Source of the DNA: Psychrobacter sp. AH5
GTDB taxonomy: Bacteria > Pseudomonadota > Gammaproteobacteria > Pseudomonadales > Moraxellaceae
Length of the DNA stretch: 64,000 bases
Direction of reading: 5' to 3'
Assembly: GCF_040371085.1 (NCBI RefSeq)
Contig: NZ_JAMBMT010000001.1
Span: 2,108,001-2,172,000 of the forward strand
The position numbers and the translations under genes are program-made. This document shows, piece by piece, positions 18,031-26,772 of the stretch (the first letter of the stretch is position 1; each line of letters starts with the position of its first letter). The notes beneath the pieces were generated by a model. It saw only the letters and a program-made list of their open reading frames with translations. It was not told the origin of the DNA and searched no databases.

Positions 18031-18822
18031 ATGACAAAAAAATCTCTCATTCAGTCTCCTGAAGCTTTAGACAAAATGCGTATCGCTGGTAAGCTAGCTA
18101 GCGATGTATTAGTAATGCTAGATGAGCATGTCAAAGTTGGGGTCAGCACCGAAGCGCTCAATCAAATTGCTCATGACTATATTGTCAACGTACAAGATGC
18201 AATTCCTGCACCGCTCAACTATAACGGCTTCCCAAAATCGATCTGCACCTCAGTCAATCATGTGGTTTGTCACGGTATTCCTAGCGATAATAAGCTGCTC
18301 AAAGATGGCGATATTATCAATATTGATGTCACGGTCATCAAGGATGGCTACTACGGTGATACCTCAAAAATGTGGATCGTCGGTAATGGCTCTATCATGG
18401 CGCAGCGTATTTGCAAAGTGGCACAAGATGCGCTGTATGCAGGAATGAGCGTGGTCAAAAACGGTGCGCGTCTTGGTGATATAGGTGCGGCTATTCAAGA
18501 AGTGGTCGAGCCTGAGCGTTTTAGTATCGTGCGCGAGTTCTGTGGTCATGGTATCTCTAATGAGTTTCATCATGAGCCGCAAGTGATGCATTATGGTAAA
18601 AAAGGCACCGGCTTTGAGCTTAAGACAGGCATGACCTTTACCATTGAGCCGATGATTAACCAAGGCACTTGGCAGACGAAGATTTTGCCTGACGAGTGGA
18701 CGGCGATTACCAAAGACCGTAAGCTCTCAGCCCAGTGGGAGCATACTATGGTCGTGACCGATAACGGTTGTGAGGTATTTACGACGCGCCCTGAAGAAGA
18801 TTTAAGTTTTTTGCGCCAGTAG
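18031..18822 (+). CDS. map: Methionine aminopeptidase, type I
   Basis: Removes the N-terminal methionine from nascent proteins in the cytoplasm. At 263 residues it has the normal length for a type Ia enzyme. The five metal ligands are in their usual contexts: the two Asp in NIDVTVIKDGYYGDTSKMW, His in FCGHGI, Glu in FTIEPMI and Glu in WEHTMVV. The substrate-positioning His is in HEPQVMHYG. The gene ends in a strong terminator before glnD, so map-glnD-dapC keeps its usual gene order but not as one operon. An extended -10 promoter lies just upstream. Confidence 0.97.
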   Translation: MTKKSLIQSPEALDKMRIAGKLASDVLVMLDEHVKVGVSTEALNQIAHDYIVNVQDAIPAPLNYNGFPKSICTSVNHVVCHGIPSDNKLLKDGDIINIDVTVIKDGYYGDTSKMWIVGNGSIMAQRICKVAQDALYAGMSVVKNGARLGDIGAAIQEVVEPERFSIVREFCGHGISNEFHHEPQVMHYGKKGTGFELKTGMTFTIEPMINQGTWQTKILPDEWTAITKDRKLSAQWEHTMVVTDNGCEVFTTRPEEDLSFLRQ

Positions 18823-18835
18823 TTAGTTAAAGAGA

Positions 18836-18860
18836 AGATCGCTTACGCGGTCTTTTTTTT
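18836..18860 (+). terminator. Intrinsic terminator of map
   Basis: AGATCGC (18836-18842) pairs with GCGGTCT (18847-18853) around a TTAC loop, followed by a run of T. Confidence 0.92.
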
Positions 18861-19006
18861 GCTTTTAATTTTGCTTTTGCTTTATATTATTAACTATTGT
18901 TACGGACTCGCAATTTAGCAAAAAATAAGAGCATAGCCAGGTTAGTTATAAGCGCCTAATTTTAAAGATTTTAGTTTTTAGCTGCATATTTTATGGAATA
19001 GCGATC

Positions 19007-21757
19007 ATGTTTACTTGTGATGTTGCCTCGGTCTATATTACGCCTCTGCCGGCGTTGTCACCTCCAAATGGCACGATGGAAACCCCTTTGCTAGTTGTCA
19101 ACGACCCTACTAAAAAGTCGCTGCTTGGCATTCCTGAGTGGCTCATTCAAATCAATGAAGACATCAGCCGCGCGCTAGAACGCGGGGTCAATATTCGCCA
19201 ATTAGTGACAGCGCGTGCCTGTGCGATAGATGAGCTGCTTACTGCGCTGTTTTCTTGGTTTGAGCTTGATAAGACGGATCTTGCGCTGTTTGCCACTGGC
19301 GGCTACGGACGCGGCGAGTTGTCGCTGTATTCAGACGTTGATATCTTACTGCTAGCTCCCGATGAGATTGCCGCTAGTATGACGACTCAAATCAATGGCC
19401 TAGTAGCTATGCTGTGGGACATCGGTCTTGAGCCTGCCCTGTCTGTACGTAGCGTCAAAGACTGTCTAGAAGCGGCTACCGATCATACTGTCGCTAGTAC
19501 CTTGCTTGAGGCTAGGCTACTAGTAGGTAATGAGGAGCTAAAAGATACCCCTACCGCGGTGGTCAACAAGCTTTGGACGCAGCGTGAGTTTTATGAGGTC
19601 AAAATAGAAGAAGCCAAAAACCGTTACCTGCAGCATAATGCTACTGAATATAATCTTGAGCCTAATATAAAAACCGCTCCTGGCGGTCTGCGTGATATTC
19701 ATATCATTGGCTGGGTGACTAAGCGTTATTTTAGAGTCAGTAAGCTTTATGACTTAGTTCAGCAGAATTTTTTGACTGAAAAAGAGTTTGATGAGCTAAG
19801 CTTTGCTGAGAGCTATCTGTGGCAAATTCGTCATCATCTACATGAGTTGACCGGGCGTAATGAGAACCGCTTATTGTTCGATTATCAGCGAGATATCGCG
19901 CAGCTGATGGGTTATGAGACTCAGCCTGATGACGAGCCTAATGCTGCAGTTGAGCGTTTTATGCGCGACTATTATCGCTGCGCTATGCAAATCTCAACAT
20001 TATCTGAGATGCTAACCAATCACTATTTTGAAACCATTATAGAGCCGCACCTGCCTGTCGATGAGCGCCCAAGCAAGCATCCGTTAAATGCGCGCTTCAA
20101 TCAAATCGGCGATCAAATCGCTATCGCCCATCACCGCGTCTTCGCTCAGCATCCCGAAGCTATCCTAGAGATGTTTTTACTCATGGGTCAGCATGGTCTC
20201 AAAAAAGTGCGTACTCATACGCTACGGGCGCTCAAAGTCGCAGCGCGCGGCATTGATCAAAACTATCGTGATAATACCGAGCATCAAGCACTGTTTTTGG
20301 CCAATCTAAAAGAGCAGAACTATCTGTTTCATCGTCTGCGCACTATGAACCGCTACGGGGTATTAGGCAACTATATTCCTTCTTTTGCGCAAGTCACCGG
20401 TTTGATGCAATATGACTTGTTTCATCGTTATACGGTTGACGCGCACACGCTATTTCTTATTCGGATTTTGCATAGATTTACCGATGATCGTTTTCAGCAA
20501 GACTTCCCGTTAGTCAGTGCTATCTTTCAGCGTATTGAGCGCAAAGAGATCTTGGTACTAGCGGCGATGTTCCATGATATAGCCAAAGGTCGCGGCGGCA
20601 ACCATAGCGAGCTGGGACAAAGCGAATCGATTGAGTTTTGTCTCAAGCACGGCATGAGTGTTGCGGATGCCAATCTAGTAGGCTGGCTGACGCGCTATCA
20701 TTTACTGATGTCGATGACCGCGCAAAAAAAGGACATCTCAGATCCAGAGGTAGTAACAGTTTTTGCCGATTTAGTCAGCAACGTCACTCATCTAAATCAT
20801 CTGTATGTCCTAACCGTTGCTGATATGAATGCGACCAATCCGCAGCTATGGAACAGCTGGCGCGCCAGCCTTATGAAGCAGCTGTATACGCAGACGCGGC
20901 GGATATTACGCGCTGACATCGACGCTCCTACCAATCGTCAAGATATGATTGCTGCCACCCGTAAGCAAGCGCTACAGATGCTCGATACTGTGGATAATCA
21001 GCATATGAATCGCGAGGAAGTGCTAAGGCTATGGGACGACTTAGGCGATGAGTACTTTTTAAGAGAGATTGCAGAAGATATTCTTTGGCATACCGAGGCG
21101 ATTTTGGCGCATCCGCCGATGGGTCGCGCCTCAGATGCCGATAGTGCGCCGCTAGTAGTGCTGCGTGAGCATCGAGAGTTGGCACTAGATGCAGTACAAG
21201 TGTTTGTTTACACCCAAGATCAAGCGAACTTATTTGCGGTCACCATGGCTGTGTTTGATCAGATGAATTTGGATGTACTAGATGCTCGCATTATTACCGC
21301 TACTCGCGATTTTGCTTTGGACTCTTATGTGCTGCTCGATCGTAGTGGTACTTTACTGACCGAAAAAGACGAACAAGAGGAGCTGAAACGACGTTTGATT
21401 GAGGCGTTCAAAAACCCAACAGCACCTAAACTGACAAGTAAGCGCTTGCCCCGTCAATTGCTGCATTTCGATATACCAACGACTATCAGCTTTGAATTCA
21501 ATGAAGCCTCTGGTCAACATATCATGAGTCTACAAACCCTTGATCAACCCGGATTGTTAGCTCGCGTCGGACAGGTATTTTTGCAGCAAGGTATCGAGGT
21601 GCACTCAGCGCGTATCACGACTTTAGGCGAGCGCGCAGAGGATATGTTTTATATTAGTGATCAAAATGACGCGCCTTTATCTGAGGCGATGCTTGAAACT
21701 CTAAAACAGGCTTTGATAGCCAGTCTTAGCGTGCGTCATGATCCAAGCTATGGTTGA
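19007..21757 (+). CDS. glnD: Bifunctional PII uridylyltransferase/uridylyl-removing enzyme
   Basis: Senses glutamine and sets the uridylylation state of PII proteins, controlling nitrogen assimilation. The 916-residue product has the full order: nucleotidyltransferase domain with GGYGRGELSLYSDVDILLL (about 97-115), the linking GlnD-specific helical domain, an HD domain with FHDIAKGRGGNHSELG (about 520) for the removing activity, and two C-terminal ACT domains (about 725-800 and 840-916) that bind glutamine. The start is the ATG at 19007; family N-termini vary, and a later Met in GTMETPLLV is an alternative. It converges with the next gene, the stop codons being only 3 bases apart. No PII gene is in the window. 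Confidence 0.97.
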   Translation: MFTCDVASVYITPLPALSPPNGTMETPLLVVNDPTKKSLLGIPEWLIQINEDISRALERGVNIRQLVTARACAIDELLTALFSWFELDKTDLALFATGGYGRGELSLYSDVDILLLAPDEIAASMTTQINGLVAMLWDIGLEPALSVRSVKDCLEAATDHTVASTLLEARLLVGNEELKDTPTAVVNKLWTQREFYEVKIEEAKNRYLQHNATEYNLEPNIKTAPGGLRDIHIIGWVTKRYFRVSKLYDLVQQNFLTEKEFDELSFAESYLWQIRHHLHELTGRNENRLLFDYQRDIAQLMGYETQPDDEPNAAVERFMRDYYRCAMQISTLSEMLTNHYFETIIEPHLPVDERPSKHPLNARFNQIGDQIAIAHHRVFAQHPEAILEMFLLMGQHGLKKVRTHTLRALKVAARGIDQNYRDNTEHQALFLANLKEQNYLFHRLRTMNRYGVLGNYIPSFAQVTGLMQYDLFHRYTVDAHTLFLIRILHRFTDDRFQQDFPLVSAIFQRIERKEILVLAAMFHDIAKGRGGNHSELGQSESIEFCLKHGMSVADANLVGWLTRYHLLMSMTAQKKDISDPEVVTVFADLVSNVTHLNHLYVLTVADMNATNPQLWNSWRASLMKQLYTQTRRILRADIDAPTNRQDMIAATRKQALQMLDTVDNQHMNREEVLRLWDDLGDEYFLREIAEDILWHTEAILAHPPMGRASDADSAPLVVLREHRELALDAVQVFVYTQDQANLFAVTMAVFDQMNLDVLDARIITATRDFALDSYVLLDRSGTLLTEKDEQEELKRRLIEAFKNPTAPKLTSKRLPRQLLHFDIPTTISFEFNEASGQHIMSLQTLDQPGLLARVGQVFLQQGIEVHSARITTLGERAEDMFYISDQNDAPLSEAMLETLKQALIASLSVRHDPSYG

Positions 21758-21760
21758 GAG

Positions 21761-22447
21761 CTAAGCAATAGCGCTTCTATAAATCATCTCACAAGCCAGA
21801 TGATTTAACTCATCCTCAGCCAGCTCTAACGGTAATAAATTAGCTTGAGTTTGATGCTGCAAGATTAGTCTTCCAGCATTAATCTCATGAGTTAATAAGG
21901 CATGCAAGCTTACCAGCCGTAGCTGGCGCTGATTGCTTTCGTAGATAGTTTGCAGCGATAACGGAGCCTGAGCATAAACCCGAGGAAAAAGACTATCGGA
22001 GGCTAATATAATCATCTCATTCAAACATTGATCACGTTGTAGCTCTGCCGTCTTAATCTTGTTTTGTAATAAATTGGCTAAATTGCCCTTAAAAATAAAA
22101 GCCACGATGAAGACTAGCGTTTGTAGCGTAAATATAAGGATGTATTGTTTTAAAGAAAAAGATATCTCGAACATTTTGGTCGCTAGCATCAGTAATAGAC
22201 CCATAACCACATAGCTGACCAATTGCCAAAGCAGCCACATCATGCCACTGTTATCCCCAAACCAAAACACTTGGCGCTCTTTGAGATCAATAAGACGCTG
22301 ACGAGCCTGCCACCACTGCTGTTCGCGATTTTTTAGTTGTTCACATACCTTGTGCTCATGATTTTGGTCACGCTCAAAGTTTGAGGGGTTAGTAAGCTCC
22401 AAATTGCTTAGATTGTCAGACTTGGAAGTCTTGTAACTTTGGGTCAT
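21761..22447 (-). CDS. Membrane protein of unknown function, 228 aa
   Basis: I do not recognise a family. The N-terminal 60 residues are polar and charged with a probable helical segment (EQLKNREQQWWQARQRLIDL). Two or three hydrophobic segments follow (about 68-90 and 98-120, SYVVMGLLLMLATKMF and YILIFTLQTLVFIVAFIF). The C-terminal 100 residues are soluble and helix-rich. This looks like an inner-membrane protein with cytoplasmic N- and C-terminal parts. The ATG has GAGGAG 9 bases upstream. It converges tightly with glnD and is transcribed alone, divergently from dapC. Codon use resembles the neighbours, so it is probably a lineage core gene. Confidence 0.7.
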   Translation of the reverse strand: MTQSYKTSKSDNLSNLELTNPSNFERDQNHEHKVCEQLKNREQQWWQARQRLIDLKERQVFWFGDNSGMMWLLWQLVSYVVMGLLLMLATKMFEISFSLKQYILIFTLQTLVFIVAFIFKGNLANLLQNKIKTAELQRDQCLNEMIILASDSLFPRVYAQAPLSLQTIYESNQRQLRLVSLHALLTHEINAGRLILQHQTQANLLPLELAEDELNHLACEMIYRSAIA

Positions 22448-22648
22448 TTTATAACACTCCTCAAAAGTGAGTAACTAGGGTGACCCCAACTATTAGGTCA
22501 CACTAAGCAGTTATCATAGAGCCAAAGCTGGTCTTGGCTTGATAGCTACTATAAGAAAAGGACAAAAAATCAGAGAGGTGCTACACTGCCCTATTGTAAT
22601 TTTTCTTTATAACTTTATTATCAATTGTCTATTATAGTTACTACGCCT

Positions 22649-23857
22649 ATGAATCACAACTTGTCGCATCTGCATTCTTATCCGTTCGCTAAGATGAACA
22701 GTCTATTGGCCGATAGCATAGCCAATACTGCTTGTAGTGAAATAAAGCTTGGTATTGGCGAGCCAAAACATCCGCCGCCAAGTTTTGTTTTGGACGTCTT
22801 ACAACAAAATCTGGACCGCTTCAATCGTTATCCAACCACAGAGGGGCTATTTGAGCTGCGTCAAACCATCGCTCATTGGTTAGAGAAGCGCTTTTTTTTG
22901 CGTCATGTTAATGCTCATCAGCAAGTTTTACCAGTCATGGGAACCCGTGAGGCTATTTTTAGCTTGGTGCAAGCAGTGGTCAATCATGGCGAGAACCATA
23001 CGCTAGAACCGGTAGTAGTCATGCCCAATCCTTTTTATCAGATCTATGAAGGCGCTACTATTTTGGCAAATGCCACCCCTTATTTTGTTCCTTGTACTTT
23101 CGAGAATAACTTTAAAGGTGATTATCGCGCTGTGCCAATAGAGGTTTGGAGTCGCACACAGCTGTTATTTGTTTGTAGCCCCAATAATCCGACTGGCTCG
23201 ATGATGAGCTTGGATGATTGGGAATTTATCATGCGTTTATCTGACAAGTATGGCTTTATTATTGCTAGTGACGAGTGCTATAGCGAGCTGTATTTTGATC
23301 AGCCGCCTATTGGTTTATTGCAAGCTTGTACTAGTTTTGGCCGTGATAATTATAAGAACTGCATCGTTTTTCATTCGTTGTCGAAACGCTCAAACCTTCC
23401 CGGTCTACGCTCAGGCTTTGTCGCTGGTGACGCTGATATCTTAAAGTCTTATTTACAATATCGCACTTACCAAGGCTGCGCGATGCCTATTCCTCATCAA
23501 CTAGCCTCTATTGCAGCTTGGCAAGATGAGAAGCATGTGGCGCACAATCGAGCCTTGTATAAAGAGAAGTTTGCCTTATGGATGGAGGAGCTTGGCGAGC
23601 TATTAGATTTACGCATGCCGGATGCGGGGTTTTATTTTTGGATAAAAGTGCCGCCGCTTTTTGCAGGCGATGACGAGGCTTTTGTCACAGCGCTTTATGA
23701 AGAGGCTAATATTCATGCTTTGGCTGGGCGTTATCTATCGCGCGAGGTCAATGGTAAAAACCCAGGTCAAGGTTACGTGCGTATAGCCCTAGTGGCTAGC
23801 GTGTCAGAGAGCCGGGAAGCTATTAGCCGTATCCGTAACATGATCACTAAAGATTGA
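22649..23857 (+). CDS. dapC: Succinyldiaminopimelate aminotransferase
   Basis: PLP-dependent class I/II aminotransferase expected to act in lysine/meso-diaminopimelate synthesis. The frame is open from a TTG at 22625, but the ATG at 22649 gives MNHNLSHLHSYPFAKM, the typical opening of the DapC group in gammaproteobacteria, so I use it (402 residues). Family motifs include KLGIGEPKHPPP, the NPNNPTGS-type PNNPTGSMM block, SDECYSELYF and the PLP lysine in FHSLSKRSNLPGLRSGF, with a C-terminal GYVRIALV. It follows map and glnD, an order shared with related genomes, and this supports the DapC assignment over other aminotransferases. Confidence 0.88.
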   Translation: MNHNLSHLHSYPFAKMNSLLADSIANTACSEIKLGIGEPKHPPPSFVLDVLQQNLDRFNRYPTTEGLFELRQTIAHWLEKRFFLRHVNAHQQVLPVMGTREAIFSLVQAVVNHGENHTLEPVVVMPNPFYQIYEGATILANATPYFVPCTFENNFKGDYRAVPIEVWSRTQLLFVCSPNNPTGSMMSLDDWEFIMRLSDKYGFIIASDECYSELYFDQPPIGLLQACTSFGRDNYKNCIVFHSLSKRSNLPGLRSGFVAGDADILKSYLQYRTYQGCAMPIPHQLASIAAWQDEKHVAHNRALYKEKFALWMEELGELLDLRMPDAGFYFWIKVPPLFAGDDEAFVTALYEEANIHALAGRYLSREVNGKNPGQGYVRIALVASVSESREAISRIRNMITKD

Positions 23858-24027
23858 TAAGTCGTTCAATTGATAAATTAACTGATAGGCTAAGCTCTAT
23901 AGTGCTCAGTTTATAAAATAACCCTAATCTTATTAGGGATAACAGCGATAGATAATGCTATAGTAAATAAAGTTAGAAAAGTCACGGTTACTATATTTAA
24001 TTTACTATATTTAATATAGCTGTATGA

Positions 24028-26013
24028 ATGATTAACAGCGCTATCATGGATGATATTATGAACCATCTTGATTTTACTCAACCGCCCTTCGATGTCTTGA
24101 GCTTAGCTGAGCGTCAAAGCATTAGAAAACATACAAAGATACGTTATTTAGCAGCAGATGAGAGTTTACCCGCTGAGGATTTACAGTATTTTTATGTGGT
24201 AATAAAAGGTCAAATTGAGCAAAGCTTGGCAGGTGAGTTTGTCGCTGCTTACTTAGGAAGCAATCACTCCGATCATCTTCATAGTAATGATTGGTTTGAT
24301 AGTCGCCGTACTCCCCAATCCACTCAAAGCGATTCGTCATCTACTCAGCCTTATGATTACCGCGCTAGCGAAGATACGCTATTGCTGCAAATAGATGGCG
24401 CTGCTATCGATAAAATCAGTGCCCAAAATCATCTGGTGCGTCAGCTCCTCTCCGACAAATTACCCGAAAAGATAAAAGCCTTACAACAACGCCAAGGCAC
24501 CACCTCACAAAACCTATCTATCAGTAATACCGGTTATACTGCTCAGCAAGAAGTACAACAAATTATGCTGCAACCTGTGACCGATGTAACCTTATTATCG
24601 GTACATATTATTGATGCAAGTAGTAGTTTGCAACAAGCTGCTCAAGTTATGACAGAGGCTCGGCTCAAGCATGTTTTAGTTCGTCCTGCCACTGAATTAC
24701 CGGATCATTCTACCTTGGCTGACAGCGCATTCCATAATGCTAATGACAGCCAGTTTGGTATTTTGACTGATGCCGATATTTGCCGAGCGGTAAGTGATGA
24801 GCAAAATCCGGCTACAACGCCTTGCCAAGACTATGCTAGCTTTAATCTGCGTACCATCAACGCCGATAGCGAGATTGGCGATGCCTTATTGACCATGACC
24901 CGCTACCGTATCCACCGTCTACCCGTTATCGATAATAATGGCAAAGTGGTAGGTATCTTGGGTCAAAGTGATATGCTGGCCTATATCGGTCAGCACTCAC
25001 AGCTGATTAGTATACAAATAGAACAAGCTAAGGATTTTGAGAGTATTGATACCGCCGTCGAGCTCATTGGTCGTTATATTCGCGCCCAGCAGCAAAACGG
25101 GGTAAAAATAGGCGTGGTCAGTAGAATGGTACAGACCCTAAACGCGCAGGTATTTACTAAACTGTGGCAACTTATTGTCCCTGAGGAAGTCCTGCAAAAT
25201 ACTTGCGTCATCGTTATGGGCTCTGAGGGACGCGGCGAGCAGATCATGCGTACCGATCAAGACAATGCGCTTATTATCCGCGATGGTTTTGAGCATCCAC
25301 AGCTAGCGCAGTTCGCTGAGACTTTTAACCATCAATTAGCGACGCTGGGCTACCCGCTTTGTGATGGTAATATTATGATGACCAACCCAATGTGGCGACA
25401 ACCGCTTAAAAAGTTTGAGGCACAAATTAGCTTATGGTTTAGAAACACTGATGCTATGCACGGTATTTATCTATCAGCGATACTTGATGGCGAGTATGTC
25501 TGTGGTGATGAGTCGCTATTGACCCAAGTTCGTAATCATCTAAAGGTCGCGCATCGTCAGTCCGATCCTATGTTTGTGCGTCAATTCGCACGCGCCGCTC
25601 TACAATTCGGTGATGTCAATCAGTGGTGGCAAAGGTTTGTGCCTATACTGGGTAAGCCCTCTAGTAGTACTATCGATCTAAAAAAAGCGGGTATCTTTCC
25701 TTTGGTACACGGCATACGGGCTATGGCCTTGGAGTACGACATCTTACATGTTCCTAGCACTCGAGATCGGCTAAAAGCCCTAGTACAAGCGCGCGTTATG
25801 AATCAAGAGCGAGCAACAACTTTAAGCGAAGCCTTAGAGTTCTTTATGGGTCAACGTTTGGCGGTCGCTTTAGCTACTGATGATAAATATGCTAGACAAG
25901 TCGATCCCTTAACGCTATCGGCGCTTGAGCGTGATGTATTAAAAGAATGCTTAGCGGTAGTAAAAAGTTTTAAAAATCAGCTGCGACAGCATTATCAGTT
26001 AGAGATTAATTGA
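24028..26013 (+). CDS. CBS-domain protein with DUF294 nucleotidyltransferase
   Basis: A 661-residue cytoplasmic signalling-type protein. The N-terminal region (about 10-150) resembles a cyclic-nucleotide-binding-like domain (FYVVIKGQIEQ). A CBS pair follows (about 185-335) with FGILTDADICRAV and IHRLPVIDNNGKVVGILGQSD. The DUF294 putative nucleotidyltransferase (about 370-500) has GSEGRGEQIMRTDQDNALI, where the DQD acids could bind metal, and a DUF294 C-terminal domain ends the protein. This domain order is common in bacteria, but the substrate is unknown. It is followed 47 bp later by a DnaQ-like exonuclease, a gene pairing I recall from other genomes, which hints at a shared nucleotide-related role. 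The exact start among several Met near the N-terminus is uncertain. Confidence 0.85.
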   Translation: MINSAIMDDIMNHLDFTQPPFDVLSLAERQSIRKHTKIRYLAADESLPAEDLQYFYVVIKGQIEQSLAGEFVAAYLGSNHSDHLHSNDWFDSRRTPQSTQSDSSSTQPYDYRASEDTLLLQIDGAAIDKISAQNHLVRQLLSDKLPEKIKALQQRQGTTSQNLSISNTGYTAQQEVQQIMLQPVTDVTLLSVHIIDASSSLQQAAQVMTEARLKHVLVRPATELPDHSTLADSAFHNANDSQFGILTDADICRAVSDEQNPATTPCQDYASFNLRTINADSEIGDALLTMTRYRIHRLPVIDNNGKVVGILGQSDMLAYIGQHSQLISIQIEQAKDFESIDTAVELIGRYIRAQQQNGVKIGVVSRMVQTLNAQVFTKLWQLIVPEEVLQNTCVIVMGSEGRGEQIMRTDQDNALIIRDGFEHPQLAQFAETFNHQLATLGYPLCDGNIMMTNPMWRQPLKKFEAQISLWFRNTDAMHGIYLSAILDGEYVCGDESLLTQVRNHLKVAHRQSDPMFVRQFARAALQFGDVNQWWQRFVPILGKPSSSTIDLKKAGIFPLVHGIRAMALEYDILHVPSTRDRLKALVQARVMNQERATTLSEALEFFMGQRLAVALATDDKYARQVDPLTLSALERDVLKECLAVVKSFKNQLRQHYQLEIN

Positions 26014-26060
26014 TACTAGGATAGATTTTATTTACAAGTACGATAATTAAGAGCACCATC

Positions 26061-26666
26061 ATGAGCTGGCTAAAGCAGTTATCTAATAAATGGCAAAAAA
26101 ACCACTTGCAGCGAGCTGAGCTAAGCTCAATGTTTGAGCCACCTGTAGACGATCAGTGGGTAGCGATAGATTGCGAGATGACTGGGCTAAATCCGCGTAA
26201 GCATCATCTACTCTCTGTAGCTGCCATTCATATCAATGGGGATACTATCGATACTGGCAACGGTCTACATCTGGTTTGTCGTCCGCCCATCATGCCAGAT
26301 CGCGATACTATCGTCATTCATGGTCTACGTAGTGCTGATGTCGAACAAGGGATGAGCTATGATGAGATGCTCGAGCTGCTATTGCCTTTTATTGATAATA
26401 GACCGATAGTAGGGTTTTGCCCGCAGATAGATACCGCGTTTTTGAATCCTTTGATTAAGAAGTATATGGGCACCACTTTACCTAATGAGGTGCTCGATGT
26501 CAGACGTCTATACAGTCAACGTATGGGCGATCGTGATCCTAATACTCCCAAACCCTCGCAGCAATTACCAAAGATATTGGCTCACTACAATATCCCTGAA
26601 TTTGGCAGTCATGACGCTTATAACGATGCGGTGATGACCGCTATGGCTTTTTTGCATGTGCGCTAA
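26061..26666 (+). CDS. DnaQ-like 3'-5' exonuclease
   Basis: A 201-residue DEDDh exonuclease. Exo I is VAIDCEMTG with Asp37 and Glu39, Exo II is VGFCPQIDTAFLN with its Asp, and Exo III is GSHDAYNDAVM with the HxAxxD arrangement, so all four metal/catalytic acids and the histidine are present. It is smaller than the Pol III epsilon subunit and lacks its C-terminal clamp/polymerase-binding part, so a free-standing exonuclease is more likely than the replicative proofreader. It follows the CBS/DUF294 gene on the same strand with short spacing, and the two are probably cotranscribed and functionally linked. Confidence 0.87.
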   Translation: MSWLKQLSNKWQKNHLQRAELSSMFEPPVDDQWVAIDCEMTGLNPRKHHLLSVAAIHINGDTIDTGNGLHLVCRPPIMPDRDTIVIHGLRSADVEQGMSYDEMLELLLPFIDNRPIVGFCPQIDTAFLNPLIKKYMGTTLPNEVLDVRRLYSQRMGDRDPNTPKPSQQLPKILAHYNIPEFGSHDAYNDAVMTAMAFLHVR

Positions 26667-26772
26667 TAGTATTAATCTGAGTACTCAAATCATCAATTTT
26701 GATGAGTATAGGATTGAGTTTATAGAACTCATGATACTATAAGCGGTTTTATAATCTAAGCCCAAAGTTATT